Of a DNA stretch of 64,000 nt, positions 11,601 through 24,029 are shown in pieces (position 1 is the first letter of the stretch; each line of letters begins with the position of its first letter). The translations under genes and the position numbers were made by a program. The DNA comes from Prinia subflava. Its lineage: Eukaryota > Chordata > Aves > Passeriformes > Cisticolidae. The DNA lies in NCBI RefSeq assembly GCF_021018805.1, contig NC_086254.1, positions 2,219,001 to 2,283,000 on the forward strand. The letters run 5' to 3'. The notes under the pieces are model-generated. The model did no database searches, was not told where the DNA came from, and saw only the letters and a program-made list of their open reading frames with translations.

Positions 11601-12299
11601 TTCACTCCTGGTTTGAGCCTCGCTCACTGCACAGCCTGAAAAATCATCTGAGCTCTCAGGACAAAGTGCAGAGGTGACAGCAGGGCCAACAGATCCAGCA
11701 AGGAGCCTGCTGGACTCTCCACAAGTGTTGAGGTGCTCTACTCCCACCGAAGGATTTTGACACCTATTGAGCATAAAACTAGAAAAGGGGAGAAAAATCA
11801 AAACAAAACAGAGCAGATTATGTCATTTCAGCTAAAATGATGTTCCAGTTCCCTGAGCTATGTAAGATCCCTGAATGTGAACAAGATAGCCTGAACTCCA
11901 CAGAGAGCCTGGTCTTGTTCAAAACCTCTCCACTCTAACGTGGAGCCAAAGACAGCAACCTTCAGAGCAGCCCATCCCAGGGGAGGGAGGGCTGTGCATG
12001 GAATCACAATGCAGGACTTGCACATCATGCCTGAAGAGCAGGGAAATGTAACAGCTTCCCCAAGCTGAAACAGAACCGACCCTGCAAAAAGGAAAGGGAA
12101 TGAATGACTTAACATCACCTACAAGGTGAGAAAGAGCCACATGTGGGAGGTGACGTTCTGGGTGGGCAGCTACATTATGGAAAGCAAACTGCTGGTAGTA
12201 TTTTTAGGTCTTTGTTTTTAATTTTGGACACAACTTCAGCAGCAAACATTCTTGTTTTAAGAGGGTAACCTTTCCTGACTTATTTTCACATCATGGATG
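8681..12299. other. Non-coding stretch
   Basis: No gene was recognised. An 18-base poly-T tract lies at 9338-9355. Around 9945-10170 is a non-repetitive block that might be constrained. The longest non-repeat open frame of the window (11069-11677, plus, 202 codons, real ATG) lies here. Its residues are Ser-, Thr-, His- and Pro-rich with no domain, as expected from C-rich sequence, so it is not called as a gene. The sequence from 11680 to 12270 holds nothing I can name. Confidence 0.5.
9338..9355 (+). repeat. Poly-T tract (18 bases)
   Basis: Uninterrupted run of 18 T. No retroposed gene or SINE body was seen beside it on either strand. Confidence 0.95.
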
Positions 12300-13340
12300 C
12301 AGCTCCCTCTGTGCAGATCCCTCTGCAGAGCTTCCTGCCCTCCAGCAGATCAATGCTGCCACCCAACCTGGTGTCATCTGCAGGCTGGTTGAAGGTGCCC
12401 TCCATCCCCTCGTCCAGACCACTGATAAGGACACTAAACTGGGCTGGCTCCAGTACTGAGCCCAGGGAACACCACTTGTGACCAGCTCTGGCTGGGTGTA
12501 ACCTCACTGCCCACCACACTCATCTGCCCAGCAAGCAGAGCAGCTGTCCAAGCCATGGCTGACAGTGTCCCCAGGAGCAGGCTTTACTGAACTCCAGCTG
12601 GAATACATCCCCAGCCCTTCCCTCAGCCACCAAGTGGGTCACCTTGCCATAAAAGGTAGGTTAGTAGTGCAGGGCCTGCCTAAACCCCTGCTGGTGCCCT
12701 GTAGGTGCCATGTGATGGTACTGGGAGTGATCTGCTCCGTGGCCTTCCCCAGCACTGAGGCCAGGCTGACAGGATCATCCTGTGACCCTTCAGGTGGACA
12801 TGTGTCCCACTGGGAAACCTCCAGTCACCTGGGGCCTCCCTGTTAGCCAGGAGTGGGGATAAATGATGGCAAGAGGCTCAGTGGGCATTTCCACCAGCTC
12901 GCTCAGCCCCCTTGGGTGGATCCCACCTGGCCCCATGGTACTGTGTGTGTCTCTGGGGTGCAGCAGGTCCCTGATCATTTCCCTGTGCATTATAGGGCTT
13001 TATTCTGCTCCCTGTCTCTGTATTCCAGCTCAGGGGCTGGGTCCTCTGAGGACAACGGGTCTTGCTATTAAACACTGAGGCAAAGAAGGCATTAAGTACC
13101 TCAGCCTTTTTCTCATCCTTTGTCTCTGTGTTTCCTCCTGCATCAGATAAAGGACAGAGAGTCTCCTTGGCCCTCCCTTTGCTGCCAGTGTTTTTATAGA
13201 AACATTTCTTATTGTCTTTTATGGCATTAGCCAGATTAGGTTCTAGTTGGGCTTTGGCCCTTCTGATTTTCTCCCTGCATAACCTCACAACATCCTTGTA
13301 GTCTGCCTGAGTTGGCTGCCCCTTCTTCCAAAGGTCTAAA
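12300..13340 (-). mobile_element. CR1 LINE fragment, ORF2 reverse-transcriptase region (minus strand)
   Basis: This is the largest element in the window, about 1.04 kb of CR1 ORF2 in reverse orientation. At the 5' side (13288 down to 12990) the minus strand encodes CREKIRRAKAQLEPNLA and then KKAEVLNAFFASVFNSKT, classic CR1 text between the endonuclease and the reverse transcriptase. Next come GPGGIHPRGLSEL and IIYPHSWLTG. The catalytic region ends with NQPADDTRLGGSIDLLEGRK near 12330-12395, where ADD (about 12373-12381) is the palm motif. The reading frame is broken by several stops and frameshifts, and neither the endonuclease 5' part nor the 3' UTR is present, so it is dead. Divergence looks moderate. 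Confidence 0.95.
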
Positions 13341-13359
13341 GCAGAGCATTAGAGCAGAT

Positions 13360-13870
13360 TTATGTTTACTGCTGAGTTAAAGGTCAGGAATGGAGGCTTC
13401 CTCCCTTCCCCATCTCTCCCCTCCTCTCTTCCATGAAGAGACTAAGGCTGCATAATCTGCTGCGTTTGTTTTCATACAAGAGCTGCTTTTAAGCACTGCC
13501 CTGATGATCGCACAAGGGTAAGCAGATGAAATCCAATAAGTGGCTCTACAGGACAAGACACATGACGAGACAGCCTGCCAGACTCCTGCTCTAATGTACA
13601 CGCTGAAAAGAAGCTTATGCAGAGCCTGGGTAAAGAATGCTTTGTTAGGGAACACAGGCAGCTCACACTGCAGTGTCTGTTCTCCATTAGCCATCCATTT
13701 AAAAACACTTCTGATTATTTTGGAAGTACTCGCATTGCCCTTTCTCAAACTCAATATTTGCAGTTAATTGCATAACTAGTGCACTTGCCTCCAATTTAAA
13801 AGCACATTAAACCCAATTTTTATTTAAAACAGCCGTGTTTCCACTCAAGCGCTGAAAATAAGGGCAGATC
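13360..13870. promoter_or_regulatory. Candidate conserved non-coding element
   Basis: Directly beyond the CR1 end, about 500 bases of unique sequence keep isolated CpGs (tgcgtttg, gatcgcac, gacgagac, tacacgctg, actcgcat, agccgtg, aagcgctg) in a balanced to AT-rich context. TTAATTG lies at 13764-13770, with several ATTA cores. A 125-codon minus-strand frame covers the first 380 bases, but its residues show no known domain, so a coding reading is less likely. Confidence 0.38.
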
Positions 13871-14929
13871 CAAAGACAGGGTTTTAAAGAAGACACCTCT
13901 GCTCCTGGCAGTACACACGTGCACTTCCAGTGCCTGAGTGACTGAAATATGACACAGGACATGGCAATGCAGACCAGCACCTCCAGGGTTAAAGAGGAAA
14001 CCAGCCAACATGTGCTCTTGTGCAAAAATCTAATCTAAGGATGCACTGCACATCAACAGTGGGCAAGGGACTATTCTTTGCTGGATGGAGCTGTCCCTGT
14101 GCTCATCCAAGCACCCTCTCACACCTTTTAGGGAAGGCTGTCTCCATCCTGGTCATTTATCCTGTTGGAGGCCTGACAGCAGCCAGAGAAAAAACAGATC
14201 ATGGGAAAATAAATCTTTTTTTTTTGTATTTTTACGTGTCCATTTATATAAAACATAACTGTCAAACCTATCATCAGGATTTATGGGGTTTATTTATGGG
14301 AGTGTTTCACATGGGCAAGGCATAGCCATGGCAGACCCCGTGCCCCCTGCCTGGCACACACCTGTGTCACACCTGGGCATGGGGCATCCTCCACCCTGGG
14401 CTTTCTGCACCCTCAAACCCCTGTGGTTGATGTGGCCTCTCCTCTCTCCAGCCTCACTCCCAGCCAGCTCCTTGGCATTCTGCACACACAATCAGCCACC
14501 CCAGCAGTTCCTCCGTGCTGCAGCCTTTGAAAATCACAGCCAAACAAGTTTTATACAAGCATCATCTCAGGAGTCATAAATCTCCCCCTGGAAACTTGAC
14601 TGAAGTGCTGACGTTACTGGCTTGGTAGAGTGATAAGTTTTGTATTTACTGGTGCCCTGGTCTTTTTCCTTTTAAATAAAAAGTGCCAAAAATGATCAGC
14701 TTTCTGCATCTATATCAAGAATCATTTGTTCAGCCAGTTCAAGCTCCCCCAGCCTGTCTAGAAGGACCAGAATTGCATCAAATCTCACAACATCAATGTC
14801 AACTGGCATGGCCTTACTGCTGCCACTGCTGCCACCACTCCTGGCACACGAGGGGACCTGAGCCCCAAAAAAACAGCACCAGCACCCACCTCCTGCTCCC
14901 CTGTAATATTAGTAGTTAGTACATTGACT
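13871..14929. other. Non-coding stretch
   Basis: GC-richer from about 14320 to 14520, with tccaccctgggc-type text. No element was recognised. A T run at 14216-14224 is short. Confidence 0.5.
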
Positions 14930-15810
14930 TTACTTTCTTTAAATACTCTTCAAAAACTTCTAACATAAATGAGTAGAAATGCTTAATTATGATACTGGAT
15001 ATTTTAATTCCTTTTAGAAAAAAAAAAAAGAATAGCCTAGAGAAAGTCCAAGTATTGCATTTCAAAAGGGTACACTCCCATGAACTAATTAAGATTTAAA
15101 CCATGACAAGCTGCAAGTATCTCAGCGTGCTCTATCCAAATGCAAGCACCAGACAGGCAAAGGACCTAAGAACAATTTGGAAATTACTTCTGGGAATTAA
15201 GAGAGTTGCATAATCTGATTTAGTTGTTGCTTTTGTCAATAGAAAGATATGAAATGTCTTGAATTTTCATGAGAGTCTGAGAGTAAGTAGGAGGGGGAAA
15301 AAAAGAAAAATAATCAATAACCTAATCTATAATTTCATTGATGGTGAGGGTGACAGCTTGTGCAGGGCCAGGGAGGGGTTGTTGTCAGAAGAATGATTTG
15401 CTCTTGAGACCCAAGGCTATCTCAATCTAAGGATATAAAGCTCTCAGTCAATGCAGAGAGGCTACGTGTGCCTTACCAGGGCTCAGGCTGATCTCTAATG
15501 TCCTGAAAGGATAGATTTGCAATAAAAATATGTGAAAACATTTAGAGACATTAAGTTTACAAGATGACTCTGATCCTGTGGATTAGTGTCGAGTCTGCAA
15601 GTGTGCTGAAGCCTGCCAGGGAGAATAAAGTACTGTAGTGTCCTCACACTAAGAGCAATTTAATTTGTATGTCCAGATGTTCATTTCAAGATTTTTATCC
15701 ATTTTGAAGAGTTATATCTCCTCTGCCTTGGAATAAAAACATAATTATGTGCAAGCCATTTACAAGATTCCTGTGGCAAATATTCCTAACCCTGCTGGGT
15801 TATTTTAGGG
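14930..15810. promoter_or_regulatory. Long AT-rich candidate conserved non-coding block
   Basis: About 880 bases without long open frames on either strand and without repeat signatures apart from an A12 run near 15018. TAATTAAG lies at 15086-15093, a SOX-type AACAAT at 15171-15176, and a C/EBP-like tgcataat near 15207. Such long, balanced, low-GC unique blocks in bird gene deserts are often strongly conserved, but that is inference here. Confidence 0.35.
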
Positions 15811-18696
15811 CAGTGAAGCCATAGTTAATACAAGGGAGGAGGAATGTTTGACAGAACTATTGAAATAAATAAAAGGACTCACTCAAAATGCATGTCAAAG
15901 CATGTGAAAACCTGAAGGTTACTGAAGCCCAAGAGATCCCTCCATCTCCTGCCAGGCCCTGAACTGTTGGGAAATGTTTCCAGCAGCAAACTGTCCCACT
16001 TTGCATTTCTAAGAGGCTGAATCCCAAGAATAATAATGCAGAGAAAATTGCAGCCCTTGGCTTTGCAGCCAGACAGTAATTCAATGAACAATGCGGCCAG
16101 CCCATCAAAACATCCTTGCCAAGTTACACAAGTACCACTTGTAGGAAGAGCTTTCTACTAGAAAAAGAGACAGCAGAGGAGAATGTGCTGGCAGAGAGGG
16201 AGCTGATGGGAAGGGCTCGCTGCTGATGGGATGGGTAATTACAGCGCCTCTCCCGAGGGCACGGCTGGTGCCCAGGCACACGTGGGATGTGAGCGCTGCT
16301 CACACCGGGGGTGAAGAGGGATGGAGGGTCCAGGACGTGCCCCACACCGACCCACTCCTGCCAGGACACTGCCCCCTCCCACCTGCCCCCTCTGAGAGGG
16401 TGGCGGGCTCCCTTGGGACATCACTTTGTCTGCGTTCCAGGAGACCACAGCCAAGCACAGTCCTGCAAAGCACAGAGTAAAAACCACCCGAAACAAGCTG
16501 CAAATTGCAGTCCTTTGCTGAAAGTAGAAGGGCTTTGAATAGGGAGGGCACCGATCCAAAGGCTGCTAAGAAGCCTCCCAAGGATACAGGACATATTTCA
16601 AAAGGAGACAAAGATAAGTGTTTTCTATTTTAAGTGTCACCTGCCCCATCCAGTCAAGTCCCTAACCCTCTGGGTTTGTTTTTTTACCTGAAGGCCTTCA
16701 CCCAGCTTCCCTAGATTCTCTCCTCATTTTTGGCAACTTAAACACTGCTCCGAGCAAAACGCCTTTGTATTTCTGTAACAGTGCTGGCCACTGCTCCAGA
16801 GCTCAGCTCCCAAACCACTCCAGCAAGGGCTCCCAGCTGATCCAGAGCACTGGGATGGGGATGTCTGCTGGGCACCTCCTCCAAGGAGGAGACCCCGGGG
16901 ACGCAGCTCACACAAGGCACAGAGCTGGGACAAGGCCATCCGGCTGTTCATGGAGCTCTGTGCGTGGTCCAGGATCACAGAGGGGGCACAAACACAGCTG
17001 GGATCACCTGGCAGGGACAATTTCACCACACACCGCCCTGGGCTGTGACACCAAGCCCTGTTCAGCTGGGGTCAGTCAGTGAGCCCTGAGCAAAGGGACC
17101 CAGCCCTGGTGCCACCATCCTGGCCATGCTCCAGCTGTGTATGAGCAAGCAAAATGGTTTGCAACCACGGGTATCACCATTCCCACAGCAAATACTGGCA
17201 AGCACAGTTTCTTTTCCCCAAGGAAGGACACCAGTGCCTCATGTGGATGTTGAAAATAACCCCAGAAATCCACGGCTAAATGCTGCACACAGGCTTGAGC
17301 TGGGTTCAAGCTGAATCTCCAAAGGCTTTGCACTGTTTGCTCCAGGATCATACCATTAAGCTTCACGACAAAGCTCCAAGGGTGTATATTAATCACCTCT
17401 GTCTCTGGGGCTGTTTGGTTAATGACACTTCACGCAATCAGGGCCTCACCTATGGGAAAGGTGTTTATTTTGAAAGATAGCTTGAAAGCTTGCCAGAAAC
17501 ACCAATTTCTAAACCACACAGTCACCAGGAGAAAGGCAAAGCAAAAAAAAGGACATTGTATATTGTATCTGGAATTTAGGAAAGACTGAACAGACCAAAA
17601 TGCAATAAATATATCACATTTACTTGGTGTTCCACTTGATTTTGTGCTCACTTTGGCTAAGATGAAAAGAAAATGGGCCCAAATCTCAGCAGCCTTCAGC
17701 TGGCTCTGCTGTGCTGAGCTGAATTCCCACACTGGAGCCCTTGAGAGCAGGACATCCTCAGCCCCTCTGCTCTTCCCCATGGAAATTCCGTGCTGTGAGG
17801 CAGTACTGAGTGTGCAAGGAGGGTCGATGGAAGGGAATTTTTTGATCTTGCATTCAAAACCAAGCACGCTCAGTGCAGCAGATGTAATGCTATGTCAGCT
17901 TGCTACCAAGCCATCGGTATTGTGAAGATTTAAATTGGAATCTCAACAAAAGGGAATCATCACTCAGGTGTCAAATAGAAGGTTTTTTCCAAGGCAATGA
18001 TCCCTTTGACATGATAAGGCCAATCCCCAAACAAAGGTGTTCAAAAGGAGCTTCTGAGAAATTCTCTTTCAGAAACATCAGCTGAAAGCAGCAGTGCTTT
18101 GATTTCAGGGTCAAATCTGCTTGGATCAAAACAATGAATTAACTCTTGTGCTACGACCAACATCCGAAACACAAAATCCATCCTAAAAATGAGCACAGCC
18201 TCCTTTAAAGAAAACACAATTGTGCTACCACAGAAATAAAAATATCTTGGGAAACTGTCAAAGGAGCCATCTGGAGACTCCCACCACAGCAGCAGCAGCA
18301 AGCAGAAGGCACTGAAAGGTGCCCAACCACCCCCACCTTTAATGCCCTTCTCCAAAGCGCTCAAACACAGCTCAAACTCTCACAGGGGTGAGAACAAACA
18401 TCAGCACGTTTCTCACGTGGCAGAGGGGAGTCTGGGCAATCACACAACACCCAGCTGAACCCCCTGCACCATCCCTGTTATCCACGGGGATCAGGTACCA
18501 CCAGCCACGCTCTGATCTCCCAGAAGAGCTGGATGCTCCTTCCACTGCTGAGCACCAACCCACCCTCACCCAGCACAGCCACGGCTCCCTTGACGTGCTC
18601 AGCTCCCACTTTCCCCAGCCCTGGGGAAATTGTAAGAGAGACAATTAAGCTCAACAGCTGCACTTTACAGCTGTTCCTTTTTAAAATACAGAGGTC
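15811..18696. other. Non-coding stretch with a GC-rich part
   Basis: Positions 16235-16320 are GC-rich with several CpGs (cagcgcc, cccgagggcacgg, cacgtg, gagcgctg, accgggg), too short for a normal CpG island. The rest is mixed. Open frames up to 145 codons (17430-17867, minus) have no domain. No repeat family was recognised. Confidence 0.5.
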
Positions 18697-18712
18697 TTTT
18701 TTTTTTTTTTTT
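18697..18712 (+). repeat. Poly-T tract (16 bases)
   Basis: Run of 16 T followed by cctctttaaaa. No attached SINE or retrocopy was seen. Confidence 0.95.
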
Positions 18713-21559
18713 CCTCTTTAAAAGTGGGATTGTGGGATTTTCTTAATAAATATTCAGCATCCTCACCAGAATAAAATGAGAGTGAAAGCAAGGCCACTTG
18801 CTTTTGGATGTGCTCCATGCCTCTATTTTTCTATGTAACCTGCTCTAAAAGTATAATGATCAGCATTAAATCCAAGCTTGAAGGCACAGTGCTAAAGCCC
18901 AGGACAACAGTTACATTTCTGTGAGGATGAAGCATGAAAATTCAGTGACAAATCCATTTTTCTTATGCAGAGTTGTGGCTTCAGAGTATTTGTAAAGACA
19001 GAAGAGGCCAGCACTGTGAGGATAATAAAACTATTGGCTACACTTCTCAATCTCTTATAGGTAGCACTGCATCCCCTTTTAAGGAAACAAAACAAAAAAG
19101 TCCCCCAAAACAGAAAAAACAGATATAAAATACTCCAGCATATTTCCTGCAGAAACACACACAAACTAATCAAGTAATCCACTGCATTCTGTAATCATCT
19201 AAACATTAAATCACTACAGAAAATGCCTTACTGCACAGGAGTTTGGTGGATTCTCACCAACCAGCTGCCAGATCATATGGCTCAATATGTGGGTGATGGT
19301 ATGGGAAAACAGGAGGAACCTCAGTCCAGAGACCATCACAAAGTTCCTTCAAGAAATAAAAAAATTCCTTTGTTGATATTTAACAAGTATTGCAGTTTCT
19401 TCCTTTCCTCTGTTTCCCCCATGGTGCTGTGGAACCAAAGAAATGCAATATTCCCCCTTGAACACTGCACTGGGCTGTGCACCTTTGGTGAACTTGCAGC
19501 ATGTTAAAAGTACAAGTGAGTCTTCACAGCACATCAGTTCAATGGACCAAATAATTCAGTGGCTTTTCTGCTCCTCTAACTACAGAGGTTTAACAAACCC
19601 AGGACACTACAGGGAAGTAAATCCCCACACTTCTCAAACACATCCATTCTGCAGGTGAGACCCCCTCTGACCTTCCTACACAGTGCAGGCGCTCCTGACT
19701 CCTCTGTGCTGCACAAAAGCCTTTCAGGGAGCACAGCTCCTGAGCCTTATAGTGCACCTGATGCCACCCCGAGTGTCACTTGGGCAGCCTGCCCACAGGC
19801 TAAGAAGCCCCTAAAGCCCCCTGGAAGCCCAGGTGTGCCACCACGAGACACGAGGGCTGCGCATCCCCTGGGTCACATGCACACAGTGCAGAAGGATGCT
19901 CGGGCAGTCCAGAGGTCAGTTCACAGAGGTACAACAGACAGCCCAGGAATAAAGGCAGACCTGGGAGGTCAGGAGGTCATTTCTCAGCTCCCTTACAGGC
20001 TGACTGTGAGGTCTGACAGAAGTGGCATCCTTCTCATTTCTAAGGGGGATAACTGTGCCACTGTGGACACCCTGGCCTGTGAGAGTTTGTAAGAGTGGAG
20101 GGAAGGGAGCGTTGCTGTCAGGGAGCTCATGGGCAGTGCCCCAGACAGACAGGGCAGCAAGTGCCAGGCGTGCCCATGCAGGGCCTGGGCACTCAGCAGC
20201 CACATCTGAGAACTCTGGCCCAGCTCTTCCATCAAAGCCAGCAGCAAACCAACAGCGATCACTCCATGCCATGGGGGCAGGGCTTTAATGTGCTCTTCAT
20301 TACATTTACAGCTGTCTACAAACTGCAGAGCTGCACAGATCCCACTGTCTGTGAAAGAACTGAAGCCATACGTCCTTTCTGAAAATTCTGATTACCCATT
20401 AATGGATAAAAAAAAAGCATTTAGTGTGAGGAGGAGGAGGGAGTACCCCATAATGTTACACGAGCCTGAGCCCCACTGGTGTTAATGGAAAAACACTGAA
20501 TATCATTCAAGGTCAGAAGCTACCTGGAAAAAACAATAATCCCAAGAGAGTCTGGAGGGCATTTTTTTCCTTCTCTTCTCAAGACCTGAGTTGTGCATAG
20601 AAAAGGGACCTTTGTGCAAACCACAATGAATGTTTGTCCAGCCTGAAACGCATCCCACACCCAGGAGCGGAGCACACTCACTGCAGGTTTGGCATCCAAA
20701 GAGAAGCAGAAAACTGGGGCAGGAGCCAGCACAAATGGACATCACTCCTTCCTCACACATCAAAAAGAGCCTCAGAGTCTGGTCCTTCATCTCTTCTGAA
20801 GGACTTTGCTATCCCCTACTTCAGACATCCAAACATGCAGCTTAAAATTTAGAGGAAGATCCTACTACAAGATAAGAAGGAAGGAAGGCTTTCTACATAC
20901 AAATTTATTCTGAAGCTTTGTTTATAAATAATTCCACATGTGGATATTGCTCATTGCAGAGAAAAACCAGCTTGTTCTGGTTTAGTTTAACCCAGCTCAG
21001 AGGTGTGAGACCCAATTCTCTTTTTTGCATTCATTTTCTGGTGACATCATTTCAGTGACTGCAGAGTGACTCCTTAAACTAAGCCCAGCCCCACTGGCCC
21101 ATCTCTAGCTGTACCAGAGCAGGCACCAGTGTGGGTTGGCCCAGCACAATCTGCTCCATTTAAATCACTGCTGCTTTTAGCTGATAGAAATAATCCCCCA
21201 ACAGAGCTGACTTCACCCCTTGGTCACCCCAGCAGCAGCCCAGAGCGCTGTGCTGATGCCAGCAGTCACTCACATTTACAGGCACAGCAGCAGGAGGGAT
21301 CATGCTGGAACAGGAAGGGTCAGTGCCACTCTGTGGGTCAGGAGAGCCCCGTGGAGCTCCAGGACAGCACAAGGGACAGCGGCTGCCTCTGCCACCCAGG
21401 TATATTTTTGCAGCTCACTTAATCCCTGCTGAAATAAGATCACTGTTAAGGCTGGTGAAACAAGGACATCTTAAAGACTTACAAAGCACCTCTGCAGCCT
21501 GTCTTAGTGCCTTAATCAGCACACTCAGATCAGGAGACTCTGTTTAAGAGTTACTGCGC
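18713..21559. other. Non-coding stretch
   Basis: AT-rich to about 19400, then GC-richer from 19640 to 20270, where open frames on both strands reach 145 codons without any recognisable domain. No gene, RNA or repeat family was identified. Confidence 0.5.
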
Positions 21560-21790
21560 TACACTGAAATGTCTGCTCCGCTCTGGAGGGCACCAAAGGC
21601 ACCCCGATGCCTCCTGGCAGAAAGTCCTGTTTACTTCATGAATTTTTGAAGCTGCCTCATGAATTAATGCACAAAAATAACTTTCATAGAGTCCTCGTTT
21701 ACAAACGCTCCCTGGAAATGTCGGTAGCATTTTAAATATACACCTAAAAATAAAGCAAGTGAACGTTTAAAACTCTTTTGGCAATGGCCT
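21560..21790. promoter_or_regulatory. Candidate enhancer with MEF2-type site
   Basis: CTAAAAATAA at 21744-21753 fits the MEF2 core CTA(A/T)4TA up to its last base. The phrase catgaatt occurs twice (about 21637 and 21658), and CpGs are kept in ctcgtt, aacgct, gtcggt and gaacgtt. The block is unique and AT-rich between GC-richer stretches. Confidence 0.3.
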
Positions 21791-22324
21791 GGAGGAGGAA
21801 GCCCATGCTCACAGTGGGGTTCAGCACTGCAAGATGCAATGTGAGGAGTGAACAGGAACCCCAAAAGAGATGCTTACAGTGCAGGAGAACATGGGAGACA
21901 AACTCCACAGACCCCAGCTTGCCCACAGGAGTATGGTCCCAAAGGACAAATCCCATCCTCATCTGATCCCTGTGGATCCTTGCCTCCCTCTGGTAAGGGT
22001 CTGCAGAAGTATTGGGCAAGGGCTGCACCTCAGACCTAGGGACCATTAAAAGAACTTCCCTTGGTCATCCCACCTTCTGTGAGATACTTGGAAAACACCA
22101 GGTGAGCTCAGTCCCTCCTGCTGCAGGAACAGATAAAGCACAAGACCACCAAGTTCTGCACATCTGGTCTATCAGACTGGATCTCAGTTACAAGGTCCAG
22201 CCAGGTCTGCACAGGATGAAACATTTGACCAGTTTCCCCAAAACACCTCTTGTTCAAGCCAAAGCAATGTTCAGGTTCATTTGTCCTGCCTGGCTGGCTC
22301 ACACCACAACCAGCTGACATTGCT

Positions 22325-22420
22325 GTGATGAAGCCCTGGGTATTTTAGTCTGTGAGGCACTCTGAGATCCACCGGGATGAAAGGAGCTATATAAATGTAA
22401 ATCATCCTCATTAATGTAAA
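22325..22420 (+). mobile_element. Ancient SINE/LINE 3' tail (CR1/L3-type tail as in amniote SINEs)
   Basis: The run gaggcactctgagatcc followed by gggatgaaaggagctatata and aatgtaaatcatcctcatta matches the tail shared by old amniote retroposons: 'cttt/ctgagatc ... gatgaaaggygctatataaatgyaaat' followed by a tattatta-like end. The tail occurs in several ancient SINE families and their partner LINEs, so the family cannot be fixed. Any SINE head upstream (before 22325) is not recognisable. The copy is strongly diverged and inactive. Confidence 0.65.
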
Positions 22421-24029
22421 TTGTGGGACAATGCAATGTTTACAGTGAACAATCCCAGGGCTGAGCTTCAGAGTGTGTATGTTTATGTATAATTTCACCA
22501 ATGAAGAACACAGTCCTCAGTGCCTGGTAGCTGGACACCAGAAAGACCTCCATGGAGGATCCAGTTGGGAACTATCACACACAGTGACCAGGTCAGGCTC
22601 CGAGGGCAGCACCCATGGCCACAAAACATTCATCTCCCTTGTGTGCTCTTGAAAGACTTTCAAAACCCCTATGTCCTTCTCTTACAGTTGTCCACAGTAG
22701 GAGTTTCTCTGTAACTGCAGAAAGTTAATTAACATTTTTAAGACCACTTCTAAAAACCACGGTGACTCCAGTTCAAATAACGTGGTTGCTAAAGGGGGGG
22801 AATTCACATTCAGGACTGAAATGTGCAGCTCCAACTCAAACTATGATACACACTGACTCAGACCCTACCTGGTATCCATGAGATTCTTCAGGAATTATTC
22901 TAGTGGTTTGGGCTAAGCTTTGAACAATGGCGTGATTCAGGCCCTGCTCTGCACCCATTCCCCAGCCTCTCCATTTTAAGAGATAACTCCATGTCCATGT
23001 TACACTCATCCCAAGAGAATACAGTCTTAGATAGCCAAACCAGAGCATCAAAAATTTGAAGAGATAACTTAATGCACAACCTAACTGCATTCACTGGACA
23101 GAGGCAATATGACTTGAAGGTCCAGCTGAATCTTTGCTCAGGTCAGCAAGCGTGAAAATCTGCAAGCCATGATGAAGCTGGAGGAGCAGGGCTGTCCCTT
23201 GGTTCTGCTGCACACCTTCACCTGTAGACTGAAGGCTGCAAGTCTGCACTTAAGGAGGGAGCTATTCCCCAGGAGACGTGGCCAGCAGCCTGCATGTCCC
23301 CTAGGGCACAACCAAAGCTCCTGCAGAGTTTACAATGGAGTGTGCCCCTGGGTAAGTGGCTGCCAGAGCACCTGCAGAGCTGTATTTACCTCAGTGTGTG
23401 CTAATGGCAGGCCAGGTTCAGTGCTGGGAGCTGTGATGGGATGAGCTCCCAGGACAGCTCTGGGCCTGTGCTAACCCTGGAGAGTTTGCAGGAGCACAGA
23501 CAAGCACAGGACGTGCACAGAGGTGCACACAGGACACACACAACCAGAATGCCTGCACAGACTGAACTGCAACAACTCCAGCTTAATCCCAAACTGAAAA
23601 GAGCAACTCATCAAATTTAAATTTCAGCCTCTTTCTTTTCTGTGCTTTTGTTTCAGTATTTAGAGCTCCAACTAACAAAGCAACAGACACAATGCCGCCT
23701 TCTTGGGAAACACACACTCAGCTCCTTCCATCTGCTCCTTCCCCAAGCCCCTTGTATTCTGCAAAGCAGATTGTGCTGTGAAATATTAATACTTTGCTCT
23801 TCTATCATTATTTCCAACCCTGAATCTCAAGGCTTGTTCCCAGCTTCTGTCCCCCTTACATTTTTTCCAGGGATCATGGCACTCAATAGGTTATGTTACT
23901 GCACACTGTACCACGTCTGAGTGGAGCTTTCATGAAGAGGTGGAAGCAGTCCAGAAGCAGCTTCTAGGGAGTCTTCCATCTGCAGCAGCACTTTATTTAG
24001 ACAGCAGAGGGGAAAGGAGATGCCTGTGT
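22421..24029. other. Non-coding stretch
   Basis: No gene or repeat family was recognised. A stretch of cacaca-rich sequence lies near 23510-23545, too irregular to call a microsatellite. Confidence 0.5.

Noticed and set aside
11069..11677. Plus-strand open frame of 202 codons with a real ATG
   Set aside because: The sequence is C- and A-rich, so stops are rare on the plus strand. The residues are Ser/Thr/His/Pro-rich with no domain, and no promoter or splice context is visible. A chance frame is more likely.
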